The notes beneath the pieces were generated by a model. It was not told the DNA's origin and made no database searches. It was given only the letters and a program-made list of their open reading frames with translations. DNA of 64,000 nucleotides from Nageia nagi (taxonomy: Eukaryota; Pinophyta). The DNA lies in the NCBI GenBank assembly GCA_050084985.1, contig JBITNC010000001.1, positions 102,920,001 through 102,984,000 of the forward strand, in the 5' to 3' direction. Position 1 is the stretch's first letter, and the number at the start of each line of letters is the position of its first letter. This document shows positions 1 through 11,177 of this stretch, one piece after another. A program made the translations under genes and the position numbers.

Positions 1-366
1 GTAATGCTGCCAAAATCTTGTGAGCTAATACCTTCTATTATTTTATGCTAGTTTCAATTTAATACATGTCATACATAGATGCTTTGATGTTATTGTCTTT
101 TGCATGTGTGTAGGATTTATAGGTTGTCCATATCAAGGAGAGAAGCAAGCAAATCAAAAAACAATGAAGATCTAATACCTTCATTTTGGCAAATGGCATT
201 TGTAAAAATTCCCTTCTAAGGGAAAATTGTAGTTTGAGTTGAAAATCAATATCAATTTATAATTACAGCATTTCTATCTATTTTACATAATTTGAGGTTC
301 AGTGAAGATTTAAGAATAATTGTAATTTATGTTATTCTACATTCCAGCTCTATTTTCACTGCAACA
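1..366 (+). repeat. 5' LTR of element A (3' part only)
   Basis: Matches 10512-10876 with few differences. The LTR is taken to end in CA at 365-366 because a primer-binding-site-like TGGTGCTAGAAGG follows four bases on. The first ~480 bp of this LTR lie before the window. Confidence 0.7.
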
Positions 367-369
367 TTC

Positions 370-389
370 TGGTGCTAGAAGGAGGGCCC
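370..389 (+). other. Putative primer binding site of element A
   Basis: TGGTGCTAGAAGGAGGGCCC begins with the TGG expected opposite a tRNA 3' CCA end and lies just after the presumed LTR end. The second copy at 10880 reads TGGCGCTAGAAGG. The primer tRNA was not identified. The duplicated region continues about 300 bp past this site, which complicates the LTR boundary. Confidence 0.5.
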
Positions 390-1791
390 TTCCATTATTG
401 ATAGGGAGGTTTTTTGTTTATAACAATTTTACTTTCTGTTATTTGGTTTATTTGAATTTCTCCATATACTAACTTCAAATTTTGTGTTCTGTGCATTTTA
501 GGAAATCTGTTGTAGAAACGCTAGTGATTGGAATTGGACACTGATGACTCAAAAGGAATGCCAGCATTTTACAAAGTAATCCAGACTAAATGCCAGTGAT
601 TAGAATCGAATGCCGGTGATTCAGAATAAATGCCAACGACCTCTGTCTAAATGTCAATGACTCATATCTAGGTCGTTTTGTCTCTTTTTGTTATTTCTAA
701 TAAAATATATAATATGTTGTTAAAATGGAAGGATACTTTTGAATGTGATTCCTTTGCCTAGAATGCATATAAGAATGGGTAGAAAAGACTAAATGCATAT
801 TTCTTATTAATTTATTTTATGTATAATGTTATGTATTTATTTTCATATTTTGGGTGAAGGGTACGTACACTTTAATACTTTTTATCTTATCTACTTATGC
901 TCTCCCTTTGCACTTCATGTGATCTTAGGTGACCAGAATAAACCTGATAAGAAGGAGTAATTAATTTTTTTTTCTTTCACATTCACATTATCATTAATTT
1001 GGTTAATTTATCCACACATAATGACCTCTTACCAAGTTTTCCCTTACCACTCCATTGGAGGTCGAAGGGATATGTGACTAGTAAGAGGAGGTAATTTACT
1101 ACATATAATACTTCCACAATTGGAAGGAGTAAATGAATCACATTAAGAGGAATGAACTTAAGGAAAATAAATCGAGTTTTTGGGTACTATAAATCATATT
1201 AAAAGGTTAATGAATTGGAGGGATTTGAATACACTAAGTACTTTCACTTAACAAAGTATGCTCTCACTTTTACACTTCAAGCGATCCTAAGTGATCAGAA
1301 ATAAGTTAAGTGAAAGAGGTAAAATTTATTCACATTTTATTTGGAAATATACTTCACATTAAAACTCTTAAAGATGTCTGCCCTTACCACTCCATTGGAG
1401 GTCGAAGGGATATGTGACTCTTGGAGGAGTAATTGAACCTCACTTAATTAATTTATCTACACTTAATGACTTTTTACTAAGTCTGCTCTTACCACTCCAT
1501 TGGAGGTCGAAGAGATATGTGACTAGTAATAAGAGGGAATTTATCATATATAAACTTCCATAGCTAGGAGAAGTTAATGAACATCATTAAAAGGTTGGAT
1601 AATGAATCACATTATAATTAAAAAGAACAACGGGGTTTATTAAGGTCAAGATCCACTTAAAATAAACTTTTGATTGTATCACATTAAGATAAGATAAGTA
1701 AATGGATATGAATGTTTGGGAGGGTAGTATGCATAAATGTATTTTACTTGTTTAAATGCATTTCATAAGGCCTTAAAGGAATTTTATCATT
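390..1791 (+). repeat. 5' leader of element A with ~40-bp and longer direct repeats
   Basis: Non-coding leader between the PBS and the long reading frame. A ~40-bp block beginning CTTACCACTCCATTGGAGG occurs three times, starting near 1043, 1383 and 1488. The surrounding 150 bp is also repeated (about 1000-1150 against 1450-1597), and a further block at 862-960 resembles 1233-1330. The leader is therefore built from diverged tandem copies of a roughly 380-450 bp module. Bases 508-667 also hold short runs of a unit resembling AATGCCAGTGATT. Confidence 0.7.
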
Positions 1792-3525
1792 ATGAGGTTT
1801 GTCTTGGTTGCACTTTTAAATTATGTTCCTTTTTCTATCAAAGTAAAACCAAAAATACAAAGACTATGGTCACATCTTGCCAAGACAACCTTAGATACCT
1901 ATTCTACTTCAAAGGTCATGAAGAGTGATTTTTATATCGACATTGAAAAGCTTTTAGCATACTTAGCAGAAATAGAACAATGTACTATACCTCTTCTTCA
2001 ATCCTTAGAAAGCCTTGTTAGATCCCATGAAGAGCTAGAGTATAGTTCTTCCATTCCTTCACCCTCATCATGGGATGAGTTTGACATTGAAAATCATGAG
2101 CCCATCATAAAGATTGAAAACTCATCGACACATCTCATCAAATTAAAATCTTGTTGTGCATCTCCTTTCGAGACTATCGAACCTAATGAATCCAATTTGT
2201 TAAGGGATGAATCGAGTATTAATGCCAAAGGCCTTGATGCAACATCCTATGCTAAATCATATGACCTCCTAGAGTTAGATACCTTGATGTCTTCACCCCA
2301 ACCTTGGGATGAATATGATATTAAAGAAGAGGAGTTTGACATGAATCTTGAGGACCTTTTAGAACATTCCTTAGAATTGCAATTTCATTCTCCTCCCCTT
2401 CTTGAGGCTACAAGACCTTCTATTGATTCCCATGAATCTCATGATATTCTTGAGTTCAAGGATGAAACTTGTTCATTCTCATCACAAGTAGAAATTGAAG
2501 AGCCTCACATAAGAATTAAAAAATCCATAGATTGTATTATTGAATCTCAAGAATTTCAATCACAAAGAAATGAAAAATATAAAAATAAAATTTCCAAAGC
2601 TAACACACATGAGCTTAGGAATGAACATCCATGTGGGGAAACAACACATCATGATAATGATACAAAGTTTTATGAGGATGAATGTTGTTCGAACCCACTA
2701 AAAATACCTTCAAAATATCAAACTAGCTTGATGAAAAATTGGGAATGTGATAAAGAAGATAGCCCTACAACAAATAAATTACGTAGGAATATTTTCTTTG
2801 ATGAAAAAGCTAAGAATATTTTGCAAAGGGAATCCCATAAACAACAACAAGCATGTTCTTCTCACAATCAACATGACAAAACCTTCAATGAGTTTGTTGA
2901 TAAAATGATACAAGAAGAGATGAGGCAAAAGCATGATGTAAAAACTTATGCAAACCAAAAGAGTCAAGCTTGGGCACAATTATCATCACCTCTTAATTAC
3001 CAAGTATGGAGATATCAAGACTCTTACTCTAATCAACAAAGAGAATTACCTCTCAAGAGTTTAGATTATCAACCTCAAAGCCCCTCTTCACAAGCTAGGA
3101 TAACTGACCCCACCTCTCAAAAAACACTTCATAGGGCTAGGTCTTGTATGGAAGATTTTGATAGAATGACCTTATATTCAGTAAGAACCTCACAAAAAAA
3201 TCCTCAATGTAAGATCTCAAACAAATTCTTCTATGATCCTTACTCATGTGAGAAACCCTCATCGCAAGAAAAATGTAGAAAAGCTTTAGCTAAACAATTC
3301 AAGGTAGGAGAGATACCCTCTTTTGCAGAGTTGGAGGCAAAGAGAAAATACATAGAGAGAGATTATGAAGAAGCTATGAACTTTAGTAAAAGATATGAAG
3401 ATGTTCAAAGTAAGTTAGAAGAGGAAGCCAAACTTAAAGAAAAGAATATAGAACTCAAAGAAAAAGAAAAGCAAGAGCTAGACAAACAACGACAAATTTT
3501 TGATAAGGTAAAACAAGAAGTTTGA
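1792..3525 (+). pseudogene. Upstream ORF of element A, in frame with gag (function unknown)
   Basis: A 577-codon open frame ahead of gag. The first Met at 1792 is used, but the true start is uncertain. The product is hydrophilic and Ser/Glu/Lys-rich. A WDE[F/Y]DI motif occurs twice, near residues 93-98 and 172-177, each in an acidic Ser/Pro context, suggesting an internal duplication. The last ~70 residues form a strongly charged Glu/Lys/Gln helix, likely coiled coil. No enzymatic motif was seen. The TGA at 3523-3525 is followed by the gag frame in the same register, so this may be the N-terminal part of one polyprotein. Ogre/Tat-type elements are known to carry an extra ORF upstream of gag; membership here is inference. 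Confidence 0.6.
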
Positions 3526-4473
3526 GATAGTTGGTTACTTCATGAGAAGTCTCAACAAAATAAAGTACAACCATCTACAACTCTTAGAAATCCAATGCAA
3601 AGGCATCATTTACCTTCTAATCTTCAATCATTATCATCTTCATCATTGTTATCAAGATTTCTTTCTGATGATGAATCTTATAATTCAGACCTGAAGTTAG
3701 AAAGAAATACCAATCATAGAAGATACCGAAAACATCCTCAGGGTAGTTGGACAGACAAAGAATTAGAAGATTTCATGAAGGATTTCATGAATAAAGAAAT
3801 GAACATATCAAGGTTCAAGAAGTTGACATATGATAATATTTGCAATGAGCCCATCCATCCGAGTGTCCCTAAGAAGAAATTACCTTACAACTTTGAAATG
3901 CCTAAGATAATTCCTTTTACAGGAAATAAGGATCCTAAGGAACATTTAAGGTGGTTTAAGTTTTCAAATTACCTAATTTCTAATGATGAGGACTTGATGA
4001 TACATTTATTCCCCATGGCACTCACAACCTAAGCCTTGGAATGGTATAGTAATTTTCCACGACATAGTATTTATTCATTTCCTCAATTGGCAAACTTGTT
4101 CTTACAACATTTCAGGATTTATATCAAAGAGGAATCTTCTATTATGGATCTTGTAGAACTAAAACAATCTCAGAATGAATCAATTGTTGACTTTGTTTCA
4201 CGATGGAGGGATATACTCTATGGCATGCCCTATACTTTATCTTAGGAGGAGTTAGTTAAATTATTCAGTCAAAATTGTTTAAGGCCTATAGCTAGTATAT
4301 TACAAATCCAACGATATAATACTCTTGAAGAAGTTATTGCTCAAGAAGTTATAATTGAGAAGGTCAAGATTAAATATGGTGAAATAAAAATTACGAGAAA
4401 AGAAAAATATAACAAAAATGAGTATTGTAATTATCACCATCAAAGAGGTCATAGTACGAAAAATTGTCTAGCA
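3526..4473 (+). pseudogene. gag (capsid/nucleocapsid) of element A, broken by two stops
   Basis: Continues the frame of the upstream ORF. Residues encoded around 3895-4245 follow the plant Ty3/gypsy gag pattern: a P-F-x-G-x-x-D-P-x-x-H-L segment, then ALEWYSN-like and FVSRWRD-like blocks. Stops at 4030 (TAA) and 4243 (TAG) break it; each could arise from a Gln codon by one C-to-T change. A zinc knuckle of the form C-x2-H-x4-H-x4-C lies at 4426-4467 and would bind the packaged RNA. The frame stays open past 4473 into the protease segment with no frameshift, so decay is by point mutation only. Confidence 0.85.
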
Positions 4474-5127
4474 TTGAGAAATAGAACTCAAAATTCAATC
4501 AAAGATAATAACTTGGAAGGTGAAGACTATACTTCTATTCCAGATCAAAATTTAAAAAATTATCAAGACTCACTTCCTTCATATCAAGTAAATACAGTAT
4601 CTATGATACCTAATTACAGTCAAGTTACACCCACCTGGAATCCAAGTAATCAACCTATTATAGGAATAGTTGGAGTTGATACTGGAACTCAAAACATACA
4701 AGAAAAACAAATTGATATATCATATAACCAAAAATCCAAAATGCAAGTTCCTCCATTGGTACACCAGCCTATAATTTATTTTTATGACCATGAGAGACAA
4801 CCAAACAAGGTACCTCAAGGGTTAGATCCACCTCTCCATGTCATTGGTAAAGTAAATGGTAAAATTGTTAAGAGGATATTAATAGACGAAGGGTCAGATG
4901 CCAATATCATATCTACATCAGCATATCACAAATTGAATCTTCCCTTCTCTCATATTTCTTTACCATCATTACAAATAAAAGCATTTAATAATGCCTTATG
5001 TTCAACAATAGGGTCGATAGTGTTACCCATCACCATTGGATGTAAGACAATACAAACATCATTATATATCATCGAAGGAAACATTGAACAATATAATATT
5101 CTTTTAGGTAGACCATGGATTTGAGAA
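4474..5127 (+). pseudogene. Retropepsin-like aspartic protease of element A
   Basis: In frame with gag and ending at the TGA at 5122-5124. The core at about 4830-5120 has the retroviral-type protease layout: a hydrophobic strand, the catalytic segment ILIDEGSDANII (Asp codon at 4885-4887), a middle flap region and the C-terminal ILLGRPWI motif. The active-site triplet reads D-E-G rather than the usual D-T/S-G; D-x-G-S variants are common in plant Tat-like elements. The enzyme would cleave the gag polyprotein. The terminal TGA may be a mutated Arg codon, because typical post-protease sequence (MECVPSTFH...) follows in the same frame. Confidence 0.8.
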
Positions 5128-5815
5128 ATGGAATGTGTCCCATCTACCTTTCATGGTTGTCTAAAATACATTCATAAGGGAGTACTCCATTGTGTACGAA
5201 GAGATGAAAATCCATACTCACATTATAATATTACAAAATCATCGAAAATGAAACCTCCTATGAAAAAGTCAAAGGGGAAATCATCATCCATCTCTGCTAG
5301 GCAAGGGCATAATCATAAAGATATGAGATGGGAATTAAAATCCAAAGATGATTACATCGATGGAATGCAATCTTTGGAACAACCTAAGAAGGTGGTAGAT
5401 CATATAATGAAAGAAAACCTAAAGCCTAAGTCAATAAAATATGATAAGTATGGACATCATGTTTATCATCATCAATTGGGGCATGATACTAAACATTGCC
5501 ACCAATTAAATCATGCCTTTCATGATTTGATGGATGATAGATGATTTGAAGTAGATATACCTTTATTGATAGATAACAATTTACATCATCTACAAAATAC
5601 ATACATACGTTCCACATAATTAAACAATGATGAATTATGTTATTTGCATAAGGATATTCAATCTCCTTCACATCGTTCACATTGGGGCAGTCGTCCCCCA
5701 TCTTACTTTTGATCTCCTCATGTTCTACATAGATCACATTGGGGCAATTGCCCTCCATCAAAAAAAAAATCATCAAAACATGGTTTAGAAATCACACGAA
5801 CATCAAAATATGATT
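5128..5815 (+). pseudogene. Post-protease tail of the element A polyprotein with a second knuckle-like motif
   Basis: Open from 5128 to the TGA ending at 5544, then recognisable in the same frame to about 5815 with stops near 5617 and 5710. The start (VPSTFHGCLKY) is the segment that normally links protease to reverse transcriptase in Tat-like elements. Around 5456-5540 the product contains HHQLGHDTKHCHQLNHAF, which resembles a gag-type zinc knuckle with its first Cys lost. A short repeat HRSHWG...PPS occurs twice (5680-5760). No reverse transcriptase follows. What this tail does is unknown. Confidence 0.5.
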
Positions 5816-8800
5816 AAAAATTAAAATGATCATATCTGATTTTGAAATAGGTTATAATATGTTTATCGCATTTCCATGTCTTCTCCTTTTTCCACCTCAT
5901 ATTCATCCCCCATTATGTTAGAATATTTGAGTATTAGATTATATTCTAACAATTCATTAAGGTATATATACTATACATTATCCATGATCACTTCCATACC
6001 ATTATACAAATATGTTTAATACTTATTGTAAAAGAAATAGTTTATGAAATTAATATTCTTATTGACTTTACCAACCTTCATCATGAAATTTTTGAAACTT
6101 TGGATGATAAACAAACATGACTATGATACACTTAAGGTTATTACGGACTCATACATATCTTCACATTTAAATAATCTTAAAACAATCAAGAATGAGGTGT
6201 TACAAGAGCATGATTTTGAGTGAAAGTACTACATGTTCATCCTATTATTCGCTTCATCTCGAACCCAAGAATCATTTGATAGTTTTATGAAAAAAAAAAA
6301 AGAGAGGTGAAAAGAGATGACAAAAGTCAAAAAAAAAAAAATTTACTACATCATATCAATGATTCTTGGGTGATTATAATATCCTCTACCGGGGCTATGG
6401 ACGCTTGATTGGCAGTAGAGCAAGGTTGTAGCAGGATCGAGGGGTTAATCCTCATCGGGGCTATGGATGCTTGTCTGGCAATGGGGCATACCTTACAAGT
6501 GGTGACATGTCCATATTGGTTAGCGACCTTCTTTCCTATGGACCTCTGTACGTTTCATATGGATGAACTAGCTTATATATTTTATGCTCTTGTGACATTT
6601 AATTTGAGATTGTCTAGAGATGGAAATAAACATCATTACACACACATGAGTCTATGATAATTTTGAGAACATCATGACTTTGTTTTATATCATCTAAAGA
6701 AGGAAAAATCTAATGGTGATTAGTTAATATGGTCAACTTGAATATTATGATCATTACATTTCTTCATCATCCCATGCCTCCATCCCATACCATTTATTAT
6801 TACATAGTAATTAATATTACACTCATATTTATCAATGCCTTGATGAGTTGATTAGTTTATCTCTTTAAATACTCAATACATCCTATGTCTATTAATTTGT
6901 TATACTATTTTCATATTAACATCCACCACCACCCCATACACATTCTACTATACCAACTTTCATATTTTATTATCCAACATCCATATATTTCCTAATCCAT
7001 CTTTATCGATTATTAAATTGGAGGTGCTTCCATATTATTTGAGAAAAAGAGCGAGTAATTTCTCTCCCCATTAATATGGGAGTCAACATTGTTGTTATTA
7101 AAACCTTTTGCTTCTATTCTTATCTACAAGTTTAAGCAAGAAATTGCCCTTAGTAGATTGATAAAAGTCAACCCTAGAACATTGTTAAATTTTATAGCTT
7201 CCATTATTCTTTGAGATCGAGAATAAGAAATTATTCTCCCCATTGAATTGGAAGTCAATGTTCTTTTCCTATCATATTCCATTTATTTCACCCTCTTAGA
7301 ACATCGTTAAATTTAATAGCTTCTATCATTCCTTGGGATCAAGAGTAAGAAATTGCTTTTCCCTTTGAATTGAAATTCGATGTTCTTCTTCCCTTTCCAT
7401 TCATTATCATCTACCCATAAATTGAATGTGTGCTACATCTTGTTCCATATCCTTTTGTACATATTATCATAAAATAAAAAGTATTAGTAGCCAAGTTTGA
7501 TAAATGATACAATCTAATACTACAATTTTTCAAATCATTATCCTTAAATTTGAAGATATTTAATAATATCAAAATCAACATTTAAAAAATAAAAATATAA
7601 TAATAATCCCATACGTCTTTAATGGGATAATTGTTATCATCATATTCCTTATCATGAATCTTTGATGATATCAAATTATAAACAATTCCATCCTGAAATC
7701 TTTGATAATGATTCTGGCAAGAAATGATAATGAAACCCATCCTGCTAGGGCAAATAGCAGAATTATCAAACATTAAAATGTTATCTACTTTGAAAAGACC
7801 CCACGTCACATACATGCTAATGGCAAAGAGCCCATGGAATAAAGTGTTCCATGAAATAGCATATGTAGGCAAGCATGAGTACCTAATAAGGTGTAGAACT
7901 TGTTTTCTAAATACTTTGATGGCAAAAATTCAAAAAGTTTATGTTTAATCATAATTTGGGGCAACTATGATTGTCCATGACCCAAAGCAAATCATTTGCC
8001 TCTACCATCAAACAACAAAATCAAGATTTAAAATATTCATACATAAGTTGATAAACTCAAGTGTACGAGTCTTGACTTAATCACTTACCAACCTCAAGTA
8101 TATTATCACCTACTTATGAGTCTAGTGGTATTTGTATAAGTCTACAATGATAACATATTAGTTTTTTTGTATCTTCTTAAGATACATAACTATGTTTGCT
8201 CACCACATCATGCCATTAACCAAATAAACATGCAAACTCAATCATAAATAATTTCATCATGAATCCTTGATAGGACAAACACCACTTATTGTTTATGATC
8301 TTAAAATGAATCACGAACTCCCTAGTTCAAATCATATGTCATGTTATGCATGTTTAGTCATCACTTATTGTTATACGTATTCAAGAAACCCTAGTCATCA
8401 AAAGCATGATTCTAATGATTTTTGCAAAACCTACCTTTCTAGAGTAAAATATAATAATCAAAATTCAAATCAATGCACATAAAGGGGACTTCATGTCATA
8501 TACTTGACTCGGCTCCATACATTCCCTTGGGATAAACACAAGACACCCATGTAATGATATATGGGAACAAGCCTTTAGTACCTATTTGTTGTACAACCAA
8601 TGTGCGTTCAAAATACTTCAATTACAAAGCTCAAGAAATCATACTTGGATAATTGGGGTAAATACAATTTACAATGACCTAAAATCAAACCTTATGTTCA
8701 CCTATAAATGATTGAAACAATAAGGTTAGAATCATTCGTACATTCATCTTACTTGTTCACTAGCTAATATGTATTAGTTTTTTGAACAGTCTATCATCAT

Positions 8801-10013
8801 CATCACTGACATCATTAGTCAGTTCAAAAGGGGCCATAATGCTAAGATCAGCACCACAATCAAAGTAAGCCCGTGATCACATAGTAAGACCATGGCTACA
8901 TTTCTTTTAAAATATACCCAAAACATTGTTAATTAGAAAATTGAAAGTTATATATCTACTCATGGTTAAGGTAATTAGGATTGCCTATAACCTAAAATAA
9001 GATATTTATGCTCAATATGATTCTAAAATACTTATGCAAAAGATCATCACGAAACCCATTTTGCTAGGTCAAAAGCAGAGAAAAATGAAAGATGACTTCT
9101 ATATACAAAATAAGCTTCCTATCACATACTCGCTTCGGCACGTGGAGACAAACTAGAGTCTTGTCATGCAACTGCCATAAACAGCACACAGTATGGAGAT
9201 AAACACAAGTGAAGTTTTGATATACAACATCGCTACCTCAAAATTGTATACATCAAATAAGCTTACCATCACATACTCGCTTCGGTATGCAGAGACAAAC
9301 TAGAGTCTTGTCATGCAACTACCATAAACAGCACACAATATGAAGATGGACATAAGTTTAATTTGATGTATTACAATATCATTTTCAAAACGTATCAATT
9401 GCAAAAGTCAAAAAAAAAAAAATCATATTTAGCCATGGTAAGGGCTATCCTCATGACAACACCGGATGATGAAATATGTATAAATAACAAGTTTTGATTT
9501 AGAGAAGCTATAATTATATCCTACCAAAAGATCTTAAGCTTTAATACGAAAAGAGATTTTGATGATATTTCTTAAAAATATTGTTAATATTTACAAATAT
9601 CAAAGGAGATAAAATGTGATGTATCATTGTTACAGGAGATCATCTTGAAACCCCATTGTTGGGACAAAGGACAACGCCATCAAACTCATATACTAAAGAG
9701 GACTTATACGGTACATGTGCACTTATACATGCAAAATGACATAATAGAAATGTCATGCAACTGTCACACAAGCTCAACACATTGTCATACCGAAAATAGT
9801 CACTTCTGAAGTATATTCAAATTTGTTTTCAAAACTACATCAAATGTAAAATGAAAACACATTTTATCATAATTTGATAAATCAAAATTTTGATTCATTT
9901 AAGAAATTGAGTCAAAAATTTTATCATACAAAAGCAACAATAATCAATCAAGAAACAAAGCTTCTCATCCTATATTTTTGAAATCATCAACCGCATTTCT
10001 CGGTTGATAATTC
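5816..10013 (+). repeat. Non-coding 3' half of element A, made of degenerate long repeats
   Basis: No pol domain was recognised on either strand. Instead, related blocks recur: a GATCATCATGAAACCCAT-like block near 7725, 8255, 9044 and 9636; a block with 'attaggattgcctat'-type sequence near 7955, 8653, 8960 and 9430; and a duplicated segment around 6385 and 6455 (GGGGCTATGGAYGCTTG). Poly-A runs preceded by AAAGTC sit at 6325 and 9408. The spacing of these blocks is several hundred bases. Short open frames here look like chance. Confidence 0.55.
9102..9353 (+). repeat. ~140-bp direct duplication within element A
   Basis: Two copies, 9102-9215 and 9243-9353, share AATAAGCTT, a CACATACTCGCTTCGG block, GACAAACTAGAGTCTTG and CATAAACAGCACACA. 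A third, weaker remnant containing AATGTCATGCAACTG lies at about 9713-9785. Confidence 0.8.
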
Positions 10014-10027
10014 AAAAAGGGGCAAAA
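10014..10027 (+). other. Polypurine tract of element A
   Basis: AAAAAGGGGCAAAA directly precedes TGTAGACACC, the LTR start. This is the expected plus-strand primer position for a + strand element and fixes the orientation. Confidence 0.8.
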
Positions 10028-10876
10028 TGTAGACACCTAAAAATGTCCCCTTTTAACTAGTAAACATTGAAATAATCATAATTCTTTATACAAGCCTCAA
10101 AAAAGCTTGAAAACTCCATTATCAGATAGCTCTCATCAAGTACATGCAAAACAAGTGGTCACATGACCCCTTTTCGATAAAAATTGGCTATTTGACAACC
10201 ATGTTAATATTGTTATAAAAATTGAAAACCAATCGTCGATGACCCAAAACAAATGCCGATGTTTTAGGATGATCACCGGTGTCCCCCTAGTAATCTCTGG
10301 TGACTCTGTAACGATCGAATAGAAACCAAAATAGTGAGAGAAAGTTGAAACCTTTCAACTTTCCAAGATGAGGTGGATATAGGGGGTCAGTTACGACCTA
10401 CGGTGGCTTTTCACTTCCTCTTACCAACCTTGGAACATCTCATCTAAAATCTATAAATACAAGTCAATACAAAGCAATTGAGAGAGGATCTTGGCCCAAT
10501 TTTGGAGTAGGGTAATGCTGCCAAAATCTTGTGAGCTAATACCTTCTATTGTTTTATGCTAGTTTCAATTTAATACATGTCATACATAGATGCTTTGATG
10601 TTATTATCTTTTGCATGTGTGTAGGATTTACAGGTTGTCCATATCAAGGAGAGAAGCAAGCAAATCAAAAAACAATGAAGATCTAATACCTTCATTTGGT
10701 AAATGGCATTTGTAAAAAGTCCCTTCCAAGGGCAAATTGTAGTTTGAGTTGAAAATCAATATCAATTTATAATTACAGCATTTCTATCTATTTTACATAA
10801 TTTGAGGTTCAGTGAAGATTTAAGAATAATTGTAATTTATGTTATTCTACATTCCAGCTCTATTTTCACTGCAACA
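10028..10876 (+). repeat. 3' LTR of element A
   Basis: Starts TGTAGACACC after the polypurine tract and ends CA at 10875-10876. Its last 365 bp match window bases 1-366. Around 10230-10315 it contains a cluster of short GCCGATG/CCGGTG motifs similar to those in the leader. Confidence 0.75.
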
Positions 10877-11177
10877 TTCTGGCGCTAGAAGGAGGGCCCT
10901 TCCGTTATTGATAGGGAGGTTTTTTGTTTATAACGATTTTACCTTTCTGTTATTTGGTTTATTTGAATTTCACCATATACTAACTTCAAATTTTGCATTC
11001 TATGCGTTTTAGGAAATCTGTTGTAGAAACGCCAGCTATTGGAATCGTACGTCGATGACTCAAAAAGAATGCTAGCATTTTACAAAGTAATCCAAACTAA
11101 ATGCCAATGATTGGAATCGAACGTCAGTGACTCAGAATAAACGCCAGCAACCTCTATCTAAACGTCGATGACTCATA
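10877..11177 (+). repeat. Second copy of PBS and start of leader after the 3' LTR
   Basis: About 300 bp that match 367-667, including the PBS-like TGGCGCTAGAAGG at 10880 and the AATGCCA-type short repeats. Similarity stops at CTCATAT. Either the LTR really extends to here, or the element is a truncated tandem in which an LTR is followed by the start of another internal region. Confidence 0.65.

Larger units (their letters stand above)
1..11177 (+). mobile_element. Element A: Ty3/gypsy (Tat-like) LTR retrotransposon with gag-protease only; 5' end outside window
   Basis: Bases 1-667 are repeated almost exactly at 10512-11177, marking the two LTR-containing ends of one + strand element. Between them lie a leader with tandem repeats, one long upstream-ORF/gag/protease frame (1792-5544, possibly to about 5815), a 4 kb non-coding stretch and a polypurine tract at 10014-10027 directly before TGTAGACACC, the LTR start. 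No reverse transcriptase, RNase H or integrase signature was recognised in any frame, so the element looks non-autonomous and would need pol supplied by a relative. It sits inside the gag of element B, which resumes on the minus strand at 11178. The element continues left of the window. Confidence 0.8.

Noticed and set aside
5489-9809. Short open frames of 60-96 codons in the 3' half of element A
   Set aside because: No shared frame, no recognisable motif and AT-rich composition; consistent with chance.
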